This document shows, one piece after another, positions 1 through 9,090 of a DNA stretch of 64,000 bases. Under the pieces are notes generated by a model. It searched no databases, was not told the DNA's origin, and was given only the letters and a program-made list of their open reading frames with translations. How positions within the stretch are numbered: position 1 is the first letter of the stretch; every line of letters starts with the position of its first letter. The stretch is from Nostoc sp. LEGE 06077 (lineage in GTDB: Bacteria > Cyanobacteriota > Cyanobacteriia > Cyanobacteriales > Nostocaceae): assembly GCF_015207705.1 (NCBI RefSeq), contig NZ_JADEWI010000016.1, positions 1 to 64,000 on the forward strand, given 5' to 3'. The position numbers and the translations under genes were made by a program.

Positions 1-1
1 T

Positions 2-196
2 TGCGAAGATAAAAAGAGTAATCGAGACTTAGCCAAAGTTCGAGTTGTCGGTGAGCATATTAATCGGAAACTAAAGATATTTAAAATCTTGTCTGACCGT
101 TATCGCAATCGGAGAAAAAGATTTAGTTTGAGATTTAATCTCATCGCTGGTTTGTACAACTATGAGCTTCGTCTCCCTAAAACTGAATCTGCTTAA
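2..196 (+). pseudogene. C-terminal remnant of an IS transposase (IS5-like)
   Basis: An open frame runs from the window edge to TAA at 194-196 (64 residues). It is basic and ends with a pattern typical of IS5/IS4-type transposase tails: VGEHINRKLKIFKILSDRY, a run of Arg/Lys, then FNLIAGLYNYEL. It lies just before a short sequence ending GCAAGAGGTCT (about 201-215) that looks like an IS terminal repeat. The 5' part is outside the window, so whether the element is complete cannot be judged. The IS family is inferred from the tail alone. Confidence 0.7.
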
Positions 197-214
197 CTGA
201 CTTTTGCAAGAGGT

Positions 215-553
215 CTATTGTTGATATGGTGTAAACTGAGTTTCAAACGCATAAAAAAGATTATCAGAGTTTGGGTTAATTCCGTAAAATTTATCTGTAC
301 TAATGCTTGAATGCTCAACTTTGAGGTTTGAGTTTAGTTTAATGTATACATTATCTAGATTTAAACTGTATAAGTAAGAGCAAAGAGAAGCCGGAAATGA
401 AGAATTAAAACAGTTTTTACCCCAAGATTCTTTTTGGGTAAAATCTCTGTTTGAGTGTACTAATCCAAATAATCCAGGCTGCTGATTTTGTATATTTCCC
501 CATAACACAGGTTCTGATGAAAAAAAGGAGTAATAAGATATTACTGTAAACAC
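215..553 (-). pseudogene. Truncated hypothetical protein abutting the IS end
   Basis: 112 codons from a GTG at 553 to a TAG at 215-217. I do not recognise the family. The composition is protein-like: aromatic-rich, with WGNIQNQQPGLFGLVHSNRDF near the N-terminus. The stop lies exactly at the IS boundary, which suggests the original C-terminus was cut off by the insertion. The same frame stays open upstream of the GTG (toward 600) into junk-like repeat sequence, so the N-terminus may also be lost. Probably a decayed gene fragment. Confidence 0.4.
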
Positions 554-681
554 TAGCAGCCGATACTGCCATATCAGGATTGTTGAGTAATCCGGCGGTA
601 ATAGCGATCGCTCAACCTCAGATAGACGCAGACAGACACAGATGAATTTGATAATTATCTGTATTTATCTGAGTTTTTCCT

Positions 682-1776
682 ATGAGCGAAGAAGTCTCGA
701 CGAAACTAGGGTTTATCAGGGAAACTATCTCTCAAACTGAGGTTGGTGGTGTGCGTCTGCGGGGTACGGATTGGTTTGCTTGGGCTACTGGTGGTGCTTC
801 TAATACTGTATTGCTGACTGCTGAAACTGGGGTAGCAGAGTTGTTGGTAACTGGACAAGATGCGTGGGTGTTGACGGATGAAATAGAAGCCCAGCGTCTC
901 AAAGATGAGGAATTACCCAGTGATTTGAAGCTGCATATTAACCCTTGGGCTGATGCTGCGGCTCGTGAGGCTTTTGTCCATGAGGCAACGGATGGGGGTA
1001 TAGTTATTAGCGATCGCTGCAATAACTCAACTTCACAAGAGCAAACAATACCACCATCTCTACAACAATATAAACGGGTATTATTGCCAACTGAGTTAGA
1101 ACGGTATCGCCACGTTGGACAACAAGCCAGCGCCGCGATGACAGAAGTGCTACAAGCTACCCAACCTACTTGGACAGAATATCAGTTAGCGGGTGCGGGT
1201 GCAGAAGCTTTGTGGGCGAGAGGTTTACATCCGGCGCTGACATTGGTAGCTGGCGAGAGGCGTTTACCTTTATACCGTCATGCTACAGCGACGGGGGAAC
1301 AGATTGGACGACAAGCAATGCTGGTGTTTTGCGCGAGGGGGTATGGATTGTATGCGAATCTCACAAGATTTGTTTGTTTTGGTAGCCTGACTAAGGATGA
1401 AGCCGAATTACATCGTCATGTCTGCGAAATAGAGGCTAAAGCACTCTCCGCATCTCAACCGGGAATGACGCTTGATGCAGTTTATTATGCTTTAGCGCAA
1501 GCCTATGAACAACATGGGTTTCCTCATGCTATCCGTGAACATCATCAGGGAGGAACTACAGGCTATTTAGCCAGAGAAATTGTTGCCAATCCATCGACTA
1601 ACGACTTTTTAACAGAAAATATGGCGATCGCCTGGAATCCTAGTTTAACAGGTGCGAAGGTTGAAGATACTTTTGTCGTTCTCAAGGATGGAAAGCTAGA
1701 AAATCTCACTTTTGACCCCAATTTTCCTAGTGTGGAAGTGGAAGGAAGATTGCGTCCAGTGCCTTTGGAAATTTAA
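682..1776 (+). CDS. M24 (Xaa-Pro peptidase-like) family protein, probably catalytically degenerate
   Basis: 364 residues: an N-terminal creatinase-like domain (about 1-140) and a C-terminal pita-bread domain (about 150-350). M24 enzymes use five metal ligands (Asp, Asp, His, Glu, Glu). Here the His (H287/H288 in EHHQGG) and the last Glu (E328 in VEDT) are present. The first Asp position reads F216/C217, the second reads N226 (YANLTR), and the first Glu reads N319 (AWNPS). Three of five ligands therefore appear lost, so peptidase activity is doubtful and a binding role or altered chemistry is more likely. It stands alone, with a hairpin just downstream. Family membership is seen; the loss of activity is inferred. 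Confidence 0.8.
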   Translation: MSEEVSTKLGFIRETISQTEVGGVRLRGTDWFAWATGGASNTVLLTAETGVAELLVTGQDAWVLTDEIEAQRLKDEELPSDLKLHINPWADAAAREAFVHEATDGGIVISDRCNNSTSQEQTIPPSLQQYKRVLLPTELERYRHVGQQASAAMTEVLQATQPTWTEYQLAGAGAEALWARGLHPALTLVAGERRLPLYRHATATGEQIGRQAMLVFCARGYGLYANLTRFVCFGSLTKDEAELHRHVCEIEAKALSASQPGMTLDAVYYALAQAYEQHGFPHAIREHHQGGTTGYLAREIVANPSTNDFLTENMAIAWNPSLTGAKVEDTFVVLKDGKLENLTFDPNFPSVEVEGRLRPVPLEI

Positions 1777-1793
1777 GTCAAGTTTTAGAAAAA

Positions 1794-1826
1794 ATCCCCC
1801 TTTTACCTAACAGGATCAAGGGGGAT
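1794..1826. terminator. Bidirectional hairpin between the M24 gene and psaB
   Basis: ATCCCCC (1794-1800) pairs with GGGGGAT (1820-1826), with a T run after the left arm. It sits between two convergent genes and could end both transcripts. Confidence 0.5.
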
Positions 1827-1856
1827 AATGGCTAAGGTCAGAGGATATCAAAATTT

Positions 1857-4085
1857 TTAACCGAATTTACCAGCCGTTGAGGCTATGAGGAATGCTGCAT
1901 AGGTAAGAATGTAACCAACGGTAAAGTGAGCTAGACCAACTAACCAACCTTGCACGATAGATAAAGCTACAGGCTTATCTTTCCAGCGAACTAAGTTAGC
2001 TAAAGGTGTGCGTTCATGCGCCCAAACTAGAGTTTCAATTAACTCTTGCCAGTACCCACGCCAGCTAATCAGGAACATGAAACCGGTAGCCCAAACTAAA
2101 TGTCCAAAGAGGAACATCCAAGCCCAGACAGATAAATTACTCGTCCCATAAGGGTTGTAACCGTTAATTAACTGAGCAGAGTTAGCCCAGAGGTAATCAC
2201 GGAACCAACCCATGAGGTATGTAGAGTTTTCGTTGAACTGAGCAACGTTACCTTGCCAAACTCCGAGATGCTTCCAATGCCAGTAGAAAGTTACCCAACC
2301 AAGGAGATTCAACATCCAGAACATAGCTAGGTAAAAAGACTGTTCCCAGGAAGAAGTTTGGCAAGTACCACCCCGTCCAGGCCCATCACAGGGGAAGGTG
2401 AAGCCGAAGTCTTTTTTATCGGGCATTAGCTTAGTCCCACGGGCATCCAACGCACCCTTGACACAAATCAAGGTGGTGGTATGCAAGCCGAGAGCGATCG
2501 CATGGTGTACCAAGAAATCACCAGGGCCAATGGTCAAGAATAAAGAATTTGTGCCGGAGTTAATCGCGTCTAGCCAGTTCGGCAACCAGACGTTAGCCTG
2601 GTTTGGCCAAGCTGTATAAGCAATGCTATCTGAGTTAGATAACAGAGTATCCATCCCATAAAGCAGTTTGCCATGAGCAGATTGGATGAATTGAGCAAAC
2701 ACCGGCTCAATCAAGATTTGCTTTTCTGGGGTGCCAAAGGCAACTACAACATCATTGTGAACGTATAGCCCCAAGGTATGGAAGCCTAAGAAAAGAGACA
2801 CCCAACTTAGGTGAGAGATAATCGCTTCTTTATGCTTCAGTACGCGCTCAAGGACGTTACCTTGATTTTGCGCTGGGTCGTAGTCTCGTATCCAGAAAAT
2901 GCCAGCATGGGCAAACGCACCAATCATCAAGAACCCAGCAATGTACTGGTGATGGGTGTACAGCGCAGCCTGTGTTGTATAGTCCTTAGCTATGAAGGCA
3001 TAAGGCGGCAGCGAGTACATATGTTGCGCCACTAATGACAATGCAGTTCCTAATGCTGCCAAGTGTATGGACAGTTGGAAGTGCAAGGAGTTGTTATAAG
3101 TGTCGTATAGCCCTTGATGCGGTAAGTTGAACTGTCCTTCAGTTTGGATACCAAAGAATTGTTTGGCATTGAGCATCTCTTTGATGCTATGACCAATCCC
3201 GAAGTTAGTCCGGTACATATGCCCGGCGATGATAAAGATAACGGCGATCGCTAAATGGTGATGCGCCATATCAGTCAACCACAGCGACTCTGTTTGAGGA
3301 TGGAAACCACCCAAAAAAGTCAAAATAGCGGTTCCTGCACCTTGGGATGTGCCGAAAATATGCCCAGTCGTATCTGCATTTTGGGCGTACACACCCCAGT
3401 TACCCGTCCAGAATGGTGTTAAACCTGCTGGGTGAGGCAAAGTGGTCAGAAAGTTTCTCCAGCCCACATGAACCCCACGAGATTCAGGGATAGCGACGTG
3501 AATCAAGTGACCAGCCCAAGCTAAGGAGCTAACGCCAAACAAACCAGCTAAGTGGTGGTTCAGACGAGGTTCAGCACTCTTAAACCAAGTCAAGCTAGGA
3601 CGGAACTTCGGTTGCAAGTGTAGCCAACCTGCGAACAGGAATAAAGCTGCTAACAGCAACAGGAAAATTGAACCCTGGTAGAGGTCGTTATTTGTCCGCA
3701 TACCGATGGTATACCACCAGTGATAAACACCAGAGTAAGCAATATTCACGGGATAGTTAGCACCACCTTGGCTGAAAGCTTCTATGGCTGGTTTACCAAA
3801 GTGGGGATCCCAAATTGCATGGGCAATTGGGCGAATATGGAGTGGATCTGTAATCCACTGTTCAAAGTTACCTTGCCAGGCGACGTGGAACAGAAGACTC
3901 GATGCCCACAAGAAAATGATGGCGACATGACCGAAGTGAGTAGCGAAAATCTTTTGGTAGAGATTTTCCTCAGTCATGCCATCATGACTTTCAAAATCAT
4001 TTCCTGTAGCGATCGCATACCAGATTCGACGCGTAGTCGGATCTTGAGCGAGATCCCGGCTAAATTTAGGATATTTTGTAGCCAT
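1857..4085 (-). CDS. psaB2: Photosystem I core protein PsaB, PsaB2-type variant
   Basis: 742 residues, one longer than the usual 741. The protein has eleven membrane helices and binds most cofactors of the PSI B-branch in the thylakoid. The FX iron-sulfur ligands are C566 and C575 in [10 protein letters not shown]. After them the sequence reads [12 protein letters not shown] where the standard protein has DISAWDAFYLA. This shows an inserted glutamine (Q582, codon 2340-2342) and several substitutions. An inserted Gln near FX, a location apart from psaAB, and presence in nitrogen-fixing filamentous strains are the published marks of PsaB2, found in Nostoc heterocysts. No psaA is next to it. A purine-rich Shine-Dalgarno-like stretch precedes the ATG. 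The family is certain and the PsaB2 class very likely. Confidence 0.95.
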   Translation of the reverse strand: MATKYPKFSRDLAQDPTTRRIWYAIATGNDFESHDGMTEENLYQKIFATHFGHVAIIFLWASSLLFHVAWQGNFEQWITDPLHIRPIAHAIWDPHFGKPAIEAFSQGGANYPVNIAYSGVYHWWYTIGMRTNNDLYQGSIFLLLLAALFLFAGWLHLQPKFRPSLTWFKSAEPRLNHHLAGLFGVSSLAWAGHLIHVAIPESRGVHVGWRNFLTTLPHPAGLTPFWTGNWGVYAQNADTTGHIFGTSQGAGTAILTFLGGFHPQTESLWLTDMAHHHLAIAVIFIIAGHMYRTNFGIGHSIKEMLNAKQFFGIQTEGQFNLPHQGLYDTYNNSLHFQLSIHLAALGTALSLVAQHMYSLPPYAFIAKDYTTQAALYTHHQYIAGFLMIGAFAHAGIFWIRDYDPAQNQGNVLERVLKHKEAIISHLSWVSLFLGFHTLGLYVHNDVVVAFGTPEKQILIEPVFAQFIQSAHGKLLYGMDTLLSNSDSIAYTAWPNQANVWLPNWLDAINSGTNSLFLTIGPGDFLVHHAIALGLHTTTLICVKGALDARGTKLMPDKKDFGFTFPCDGPGRGGTCQTSSWEQSFYLAMFWMLNLLGWVTFYWHWKHLGVWQGNVAQFNENSTYLMGWFRDYLWANSAQLINGYNPYGTSNLSVWAWMFLFGHLVWATGFMFLISWRGYWQELIETLVWAHERTPLANLVRWKDKPVALSIVQGWLVGLAHFTVGYILTYAAFLIASTAGKFG

Positions 4086-4094
4086 GTATTCTAG

Positions 4095-4600
4095 TCATAT
4101 CCTCCTTAAACGCTAATCCAAATTGCTAGTTCTCATGAGCCAGCAAATTTTTGCAATTGAATCAACATCCCTCCAGCCTAAAAATGGAGGTCAATACTAA
4201 TAGCCAAAGCTGGCAATTATTAGGATTAAACACGCTGAATTTTTGAAATTACATTTTGAGGCAGTATGGTGCAATTCATGAGCCTAGAATTAATAAACAA
4301 ATTAATTACCATTGCTACCATCTAACTAAAGATGGATTCTCATTATTAAATGAGTTTGTAGTCTTCTACACATTGCTGATGTTCCATGCAGCCTATATCA
4401 TTTCTCTTGTAGGATGAGCTTAATCTTTAACAAAATTTGGATTTTGGATAAAAAATTTTAAGCTGCAAATTACACAGAATTCAATCAACTATCATGCTTA
4501 AATACTGCATTCTTGATGAGATTGGTTAACTAAATATATTGCACCATTCTCAACAAAGTAGGCTGGTCAAGCTAATTGGTTGGTTTAAAGTGAAAATAGC
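4095..4600. other. AT-rich psaB2 upstream region, no gene seen
   Basis: About 500 bases between the small membrane protein gene and psaB2, both on the minus strand. No convincing ORF, RNA or repeat was seen. It probably holds the psaB2 promoter and leader. I found no clear GTA-N8-TAC NtcA site by eye. Confidence 0.4.
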
Positions 4601-4816
4601 TTAAGGGTTGATAACTCTGTAGTAAATGGCAGCAACAAATAGGAAAGCCGCCAATATCACTAAAGCCAAACCGTAAAGCAATCGTTTATAGGGTAAATCT
4701 GGATCAGTTATTCCATAATCTCTTCCTACCTGAGAGATAAATCCAGCTTTGTGGGGGCTTTGAGGATTAATCTCATCAAGTGTATTTTCTGTTGTTTGAA
4801 TTTCTGGCGATCTCAT
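4601..4816 (-). CDS. Small single-helix membrane protein upstream of psaB2
   Basis: 71 residues. A polar N-terminal half (about 1-44, with GRDYGITDPDLPYKR) is followed by one hydrophobic helix at about 46-66 (LLYGLALVILAAFLFVAAIYY) and a short tail RVINP. There is no signal cleavage motif, so a tail-anchored or thylakoid-type topology with a cytoplasmic N-terminus is likely. It lies 515 bases upstream of psaB2 on the same strand, too far for a tight operon. The size and form recall small photosystem or NDH subunits, but I cannot match it to a named one. Confidence 0.6.
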   Translation of the reverse strand: MRSPEIQTTENTLDEINPQSPHKAGFISQVGRDYGITDPDLPYKRLLYGLALVILAAFLFVAAIYYRVINP

Positions 4817-4935
4817 ATATTTTATATCTCATATTTTGTGGCGATGTTGCTGCCATAATTCCAAATTTTTACTAATCAGTGCATCATACTTAAGAATTAC
4901 TTTGATTTAATGTTTGTTTGTACTGAATGATTTAT

Positions 4936-5290
4936 CTAACATAAAGTTATACCAATTCTTGATGAAGCAGCGCTAAATAAGGCTTCAAGAATAAAGTCGT
5001 AAGAAGTGAGAGAGGTTGCATAGAAAAGAGCTTCGAGAATGAAATCATAAGAAGTCAAGGAGACAACACGTTCTGGCGTAATTTGACTAAGAATTTCGTG
5101 GAGGCGCTTACGCAGTCCATCAAGTGTGTTGAAAACTTGACCCTTAATGTGAGATTTCAGGAACTGCCCGAATCTTTTGATGGGGTTAAGTTGTGGGCAA
5201 TGGGCGGGTTAACGCAGGGGAATAATATTTTTAGGCCATTTCCAACCAGAGGTCAGTATTCCCACACTAAAGTCTTTCTTATCTTAATAT
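4936..5290 (-). pseudogene. IS630-type transposase relic with an internal tandem duplication
   Basis: Read on the minus strand, 5208-4936 is open and encodes a typical IS630 C-terminus: HCPQLNPIKRF, GLRKRLHEILSQITPERV, then LTSYDFILEALF, ending at TAG 4936-4938. The segment LTSYDFILEALF occurs twice in tandem, separated by YATS, at both DNA and protein level. Upstream (5209-5290) the frame is broken by an extra base giving TAA; WPKNIIPL is readable in another frame. The N-terminal catalytic part is missing. The plus-strand ORF at 5083-5379 is only its shadow. Confidence 0.75.
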
Positions 5291-5307
5291 TGACTGTTAC
5301 TTCATCT

Positions 5308-6012
5308 TTACAGACGATTTTTACTAGGAATAACAATCATGGCAAAATAAGGTACTTCAGCTGGATCAACTTCATTTAAGGGGACAATTCTCTGCTGTGA
5401 CATTGTTGCCCGTTCAATATACAATGCTCGCGATGCTAATCCTAACTGCTCCAAAATATCCCGCACTTTTGTAAAATGGCGGCCTAGTTTCATAATTGCT
5501 GCTGCATCTGTAGTTAACAGTTGTGTGATGAGTTCTTCGGCTGGTAGTGGGGCTGGTAAAATGGTGAGAATATCGTTGTAGTAGGTGAAGGGTACACCTA
5601 AAGCGACTGGACAAGCCATGAGTGAGGAAACGCCAGGAACTACTTCGGTATGGTAATGCTGAGACAAGCGTGTGAATACATACATGAAGGAACCGTAGAA
5701 AAACGGGTCTCCTTCACACACAACTACGACATCACGCCCAGCCGCGAGGTGTTGGGCAATTGGCTCAACTTCTTGGTCGTAAATGGCTTTGGCTTTTTCT
5801 GGTTCTAAGGCGCGGGGTAGGTGAAAGGCGACTTCTATTTGCTTGCCTGTTAAATATTGAGACACGATCGCTCGCGCTATACTTTCTTTATCTGTGGCTG
5901 ATTGATAGGCAATTACAGGTGCGGACTGCAATAGCCGCAGTGCTTTGACTGTCAACAGTTCAGGGTCGCCAGGGCCGACACCAACTCCATACAAACGGCC
6001 TTTGGTTGTCAT
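5308..6012 (-). CDS. cobI: Precorrin-2 C20-methyltransferase
   Basis: 234 residues of the tetrapyrrole methylase family. The enzyme transfers a methyl group from SAM to C20 of precorrin-2, an early step of corrin-ring synthesis in the cytoplasm. The N-terminal GVGPGDPELLT (about 10-20) is the family's SAM-site motif, and EGDPFFYGS near residue 100 is the second conserved motif. It is the last gene of the cobG-cobH-cobI cluster, starting 2 bases after cobH ends. Its end runs up against the IS630 relic, and the C-terminus (VIPSKNRL) looks intact. Confidence 0.93.
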   Translation of the reverse strand: MTTKGRLYGVGVGPGDPELLTVKALRLLQSAPVIAYQSATDKESIARAIVSQYLTGKQIEVAFHLPRALEPEKAKAIYDQEVEPIAQHLAAGRDVVVVCEGDPFFYGSFMYVFTRLSQHYHTEVVPGVSSLMACPVALGVPFTYYNDILTILPAPLPAEELITQLLTTDAAAIMKLGRHFTKVRDILEQLGLASRALYIERATMSQQRIVPLNEVDPAEVPYFAMIVIPSKNRL

Positions 6013-6014
6013 GA

Positions 6015-6641
6015 TTATTCTTCCTCCGTTGCCAAGGCGTTAACAGCGGCGGCGGCGATCGCACTTCCACCCCGCCGACCATGTAATGTCATAAATGGTA
6101 CATTCCGACTATCTGCTGCTAGGGCGGCTTTTGATTCGGCTGCACCGACGAATCCGACAGGGAAACCCAAAATTACAGCAGGTTTCGGCGCTCCTTCGTC
6201 TAGCATTTCCAGTAATCTAAATAGGGCAGTAGGTGCATTACCAATGGCGACAATTGAGTTTTCTAAGTGCGATCGCCATAATTCTAAAGCGGCGGCTGAC
6301 CTTGTATTTCCCAGTTTTTGGGCGAGTTCTGGTACTTCTGGATTATTCAGGGTGCAGATAACTGCGTTATTGGCTGGTAGTCGTCGCCTTGTGACTCCTT
6401 CGGCTACCATCCGACAATCGCATAAAATGGGCGCACCAGCTGTGAGTGCGGCGCGTGCTGATTGCACTGCTGTGGGTGAATATCCCAAGTCGGTGACAAT
6501 ATCCGTCATTCCACAGGCATGAATCAGACGTACCGCAACTTTTGCTACATCTGTTGGTAGCAAATCTAAGTTCGCTTCTGACCGAATGATCGAAAAGGAA
6601 TTACGGTAGATTTCGTTAGGGTTTCGGATATATTCGGACAT
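6015..6641 (-). CDS. cobH: Precorrin-8X methylmutase
   Basis: About 208 residues. The enzyme moves the C11 methyl to C12, giving hydrogenobyrinate or its cobalt equivalent. The catalytic His is in RLIHACGM (H43 in the longest-frame numbering, about H41 from this start). The frame extends two codons upstream to a TTG at 6647, but the ATG at 6641 lies two bases after the cobG stop (TGA 6644-6646) and is the better start. It is tightly coupled to cobG upstream and cobI downstream and shares their riboswitch control. Confidence 0.92.
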   Translation of the reverse strand: MSEYIRNPNEIYRNSFSIIRSEANLDLLPTDVAKVAVRLIHACGMTDIVTDLGYSPTAVQSARAALTAGAPILCDCRMVAEGVTRRRLPANNAVICTLNNPEVPELAQKLGNTRSAAALELWRSHLENSIVAIGNAPTALFRLLEMLDEGAPKPAVILGFPVGFVGAAESKAALAADSRNVPFMTLHGRRGGSAIAAAAVNALATEEE

Positions 6642-6643
6642 TT

Positions 6644-8149
6644 TCAATTACAAACCGCAGATATAGACGCTTTTGCGGTTTCCCGCAGGGTACATTGATA
6701 TATTGCTGATGGCTGAGAAAATAACTCTTGTAGTTGGGTAGTCTTGTATCGATTGACAAATTCTGCAAAGGATTCGTCATGATTCAGTCGATGAATCTTA
6801 TACACTTTGAGTATTTGTTCGATGAGTGCAGGTAGTTCGGCAAAACTGATGTATTGATGGATTTTTCGACCGAATTTTGCGTGAGTCTCGCTATCCCCAA
6901 CATAAACGTGATAACTTTCTATGTGGCGATAGCTCACACCCAGTAAGGTGATATCACCATTGTGATGTTGGGCGCAAGATTTTTCACAGCCGCTAAAGTG
7001 AATATTAATTGGGCGGTCTAGCCTAACACGAGTTTCCAGGTAATCAGCTAATACTAAGGCGTGACCTTTGGTATCTGTTGCAGAAGCCGCACAACCCCGT
7101 GTACCAGAACAGGCAACCAATGCACCTTTAATATTGGTGACTGCGGAATCTAATCCTAAGTTAGCTATGTCACTTTCAACCTCAACAACCCACTCTTGGG
7201 GAATATCAGTGATGAGCAAATTTTGCCAAGGTGTGAGTCTGATAGTCCCATTCCCATATTTTGCTGCCAAATCGCCCAAACGCCGTATTTGCAGACTTTC
7301 CAAACGACCTAAAGGTAACACTACGCCGAGATAAAATAAACCTTGCTGGCGTTGGGGATGAATACCAATATGCCAGGAATTTGCCTGATTTTCTAAGGAA
7401 GGTTTGGGAATAAACTTTTCACAACGCCTCAAAGCAAATGTTAACTGCTGTTCAACTTGCTGAAGATAATTTTCCCATCCCAAACTATTGATAACTGCTT
7501 GTAAACGTAGCTTGCGTTTACTATGAGTATCAGTATGTTGTAAATAAACATCTGCTAAAGCTGCCAAAACTGACAAACATTGTTCTGGCAACAATATAAT
7601 TTCTGTATCGATGGGTGGTTTGCTTTTGATAAAACTTAGATGCAAGCGTAAGTAAACTTGATTGTCGATTAACTCAGCCTTCAACAGCATATCATTGAGG
7701 CGATCGCTTACCGCAACTTTCCCACCGCCATCAAAGCAAACGCTAAACTTAGCTGATAGTCCTGACAGTTCAGGATGCGCTGCTATATAATCATCCCAGC
7801 TTTTAACTAAAGGACGAGTATCGATTAATTCTGCTGGGTCGATACCCGCTGTGGGACTAGTCATAATATTGCGGATGTGGTCTACAGCCGAATTAGGCGA
7901 ACCCAAACCCAAACTTTGTAGTTGCTGGAGAACTTCGTTATTGATACCTTGGCTAATTTCCCGAATTTGCAGATTAGCGCGATTTGTGACATCCACATAG
8001 CCACCACCGTAATTATCTGCTATCTCTGCGATCGCCTGACATTGTTGACTATTAAGTATCCCACCGGGTATTCTCAGGCGAGATAAAATGCCATCTTGAG
8101 CAGATGTAGCGTAAAATAAGCCTGGACAGGCAGTAAATCCCGAAAGCAA
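6644..8149 (-). CDS. cobG: Precorrin-3B synthase (CobG), TTG start proposed
   Basis: About 501 residues from the proposed start. A sulfite/nitrite-reductase-like fold with siroheme and a 4Fe-4S cluster; the Cys ligands are visible in ACSGTRGCAAS and HFSGCEKSCAQH. It makes precorrin-3B in the oxygen-dependent corrin route. The longest frame starts at 8293, but its first 48 codons are the cobalamin riboswitch read as protein (PGLCRSCEGKSQVRMP and so on). Homologous sequence begins at LLSGFTACPGLFYAT. A TTG at 8147-8149 has AAGGAG 8 bases upstream (8158-8163), which is why I chose it. Oxygen dependence is family knowledge. Confidence 0.88.
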   Translation of the reverse strand: MLSGFTACPGLFYATSAQDGILSRLRIPGGILNSQQCQAIAEIADNYGGGYVDVTNRANLQIREISQGINNEVLQQLQSLGLGSPNSAVDHIRNIMTSPTAGIDPAELIDTRPLVKSWDDYIAAHPELSGLSAKFSVCFDGGGKVAVSDRLNDMLLKAELIDNQVYLRLHLSFIKSKPPIDTEIILLPEQCLSVLAALADVYLQHTDTHSKRKLRLQAVINSLGWENYLQQVEQQLTFALRRCEKFIPKPSLENQANSWHIGIHPQRQQGLFYLGVVLPLGRLESLQIRRLGDLAAKYGNGTIRLTPWQNLLITDIPQEWVVEVESDIANLGLDSAVTNIKGALVACSGTRGCAASATDTKGHALVLADYLETRVRLDRPINIHFSGCEKSCAQHHNGDITLLGVSYRHIESYHVYVGDSETHAKFGRKIHQYISFAELPALIEQILKVYKIHRLNHDESFAEFVNRYKTTQLQELFSQPSAIYQCTLRETAKASISAVCN

Positions 8150-8174
8150 AGTTTCAACTCCTTCTCTGTGTGAC

Positions 8175-8330
8175 GCAGAGATTAGATCATCACTGTGTCT
8201 TCTCGACACACCCGGAGTTGGCATTCTGACTTGGGATTTCCCTTCACAGCTGCGGCACAGTCCCGGAATTTCACCGGAGTTTCCCAACTCCAAGCTTTAG
8301 TAATTTACCATGAGACCGTCTGCGGAATGC
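8175..8330 (-). promoter_or_regulatory. Cobalamin riboswitch controlling cobG-cobH-cobI
   Basis: Minus-strand sequence carries the class hallmarks in order: GACGGTCTCATGG, then GGGAAACTCCGGTGAAATTCC, GGGACTGTGCCGCAGCTGTGA, and AGTCAGAATGCC. GGAGTTGG and CCAACTCC (8284-8291 and 8214-8221) close the core. A TGTGTC/GACACA hairpin and then a CTCTG/CAGAG hairpin follow, the latter ending at the cobG Shine-Dalgarno. This layout suggests control of translation initiation by B12 or pseudo-B12. The exact ends are approximate. Confidence 0.92.
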
Positions 8331-8519
8331 TCAATACTTCACATTTTTCATTAATCTTGAATGGATAAATTAGCAAGAATTATATCTAGGGAATTACCAG
8401 TAAATTGTAGGACTTACATCTAGAGATGGATGAATGATGTTCAGTGTATAAGTAAAAATTTTTACTTATAACATCACAGATATTTGTCCAATAAAAATTT
8501 CTGAGGGGAATCCTAATTT

Positions 8520-8945
8520 ATGAAATTTAAAACCCTATGTGCAAGCATAGCGGTAGCTACTTCTATGGCTACAAGTATAGTATTTGTTCCTCAAACTCAT
8601 GCCCAGGCTCAAGATAGCCGAAATCGCATTGAACAGGCGAGTTCAAGAGTGCCAAGATCTTTGGAAGTCCAATGGCTTTTGGGATTTATACCCTGGCCAA
8701 CATTTACTAAAGATTCAAATAGGCATAATTTAAGCAATAACACTACCTATGCAAATAATCCCAATAATTCTATACCAACAAATATAAATAGCCCAAATAG
8801 ACCAAAACTAGGAAATACCAAGCAAGGATATAACCATAAAGAAGTTCCGGTTCCTATCTTAATACCAGGACTAGTTGCTTTAGGTGCAGGTTTAATCCGC
8901 AAACATCGCCAAGAGCAAAAGCAAATAGAGGTGAAAGTAGAATAA
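8520..8945 (+). CDS. Secreted protein with a C-terminal exosortase-sorting tail
   Basis: 141 residues. An N-terminal signal peptide (about 1-29, ending near THAQA) leads a low-complexity, Asn/Pro/Ser-rich middle (about 70-105). The C-terminus has the tripartite sorting layout: VPVPILIP, a hydrophobic stretch LVALGAGLI, then basic RKHRQEQK. This is the PEP-CTERM-like architecture cut by exosortases. The next gene, 145 bases downstream on the same strand, is an exosortase, so this is very likely its dedicated substrate. The function of the mature protein is unknown. Confidence 0.8.
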   Translation: MKFKTLCASIAVATSMATSIVFVPQTHAQAQDSRNRIEQASSRVPRSLEVQWLLGFIPWPTFTKDSNRHNLSNNTTYANNPNNSIPTNINSPNRPKLGNTKQGYNHKEVPVPILIPGLVALGAGLIRKHRQEQKQIEVKVE

Positions 8946-9090
8946 ATTACTTCATTATTTCTTGCAGATAAACAGTGAGAATAACATTAGGTTCTCACTG
9001 AAATATATTCAGATTATTCATAAACCTTGGTCGCTTCAAAAATAGTGAAGAAAAGAGGTTTGAATCTTTTTATATCCCTCTAAATAAATC

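Noticed and set aside
5083-5379. 98-codon plus-strand ORF
   Set aside because: It is the antisense shadow of the IS630 transposase relic.
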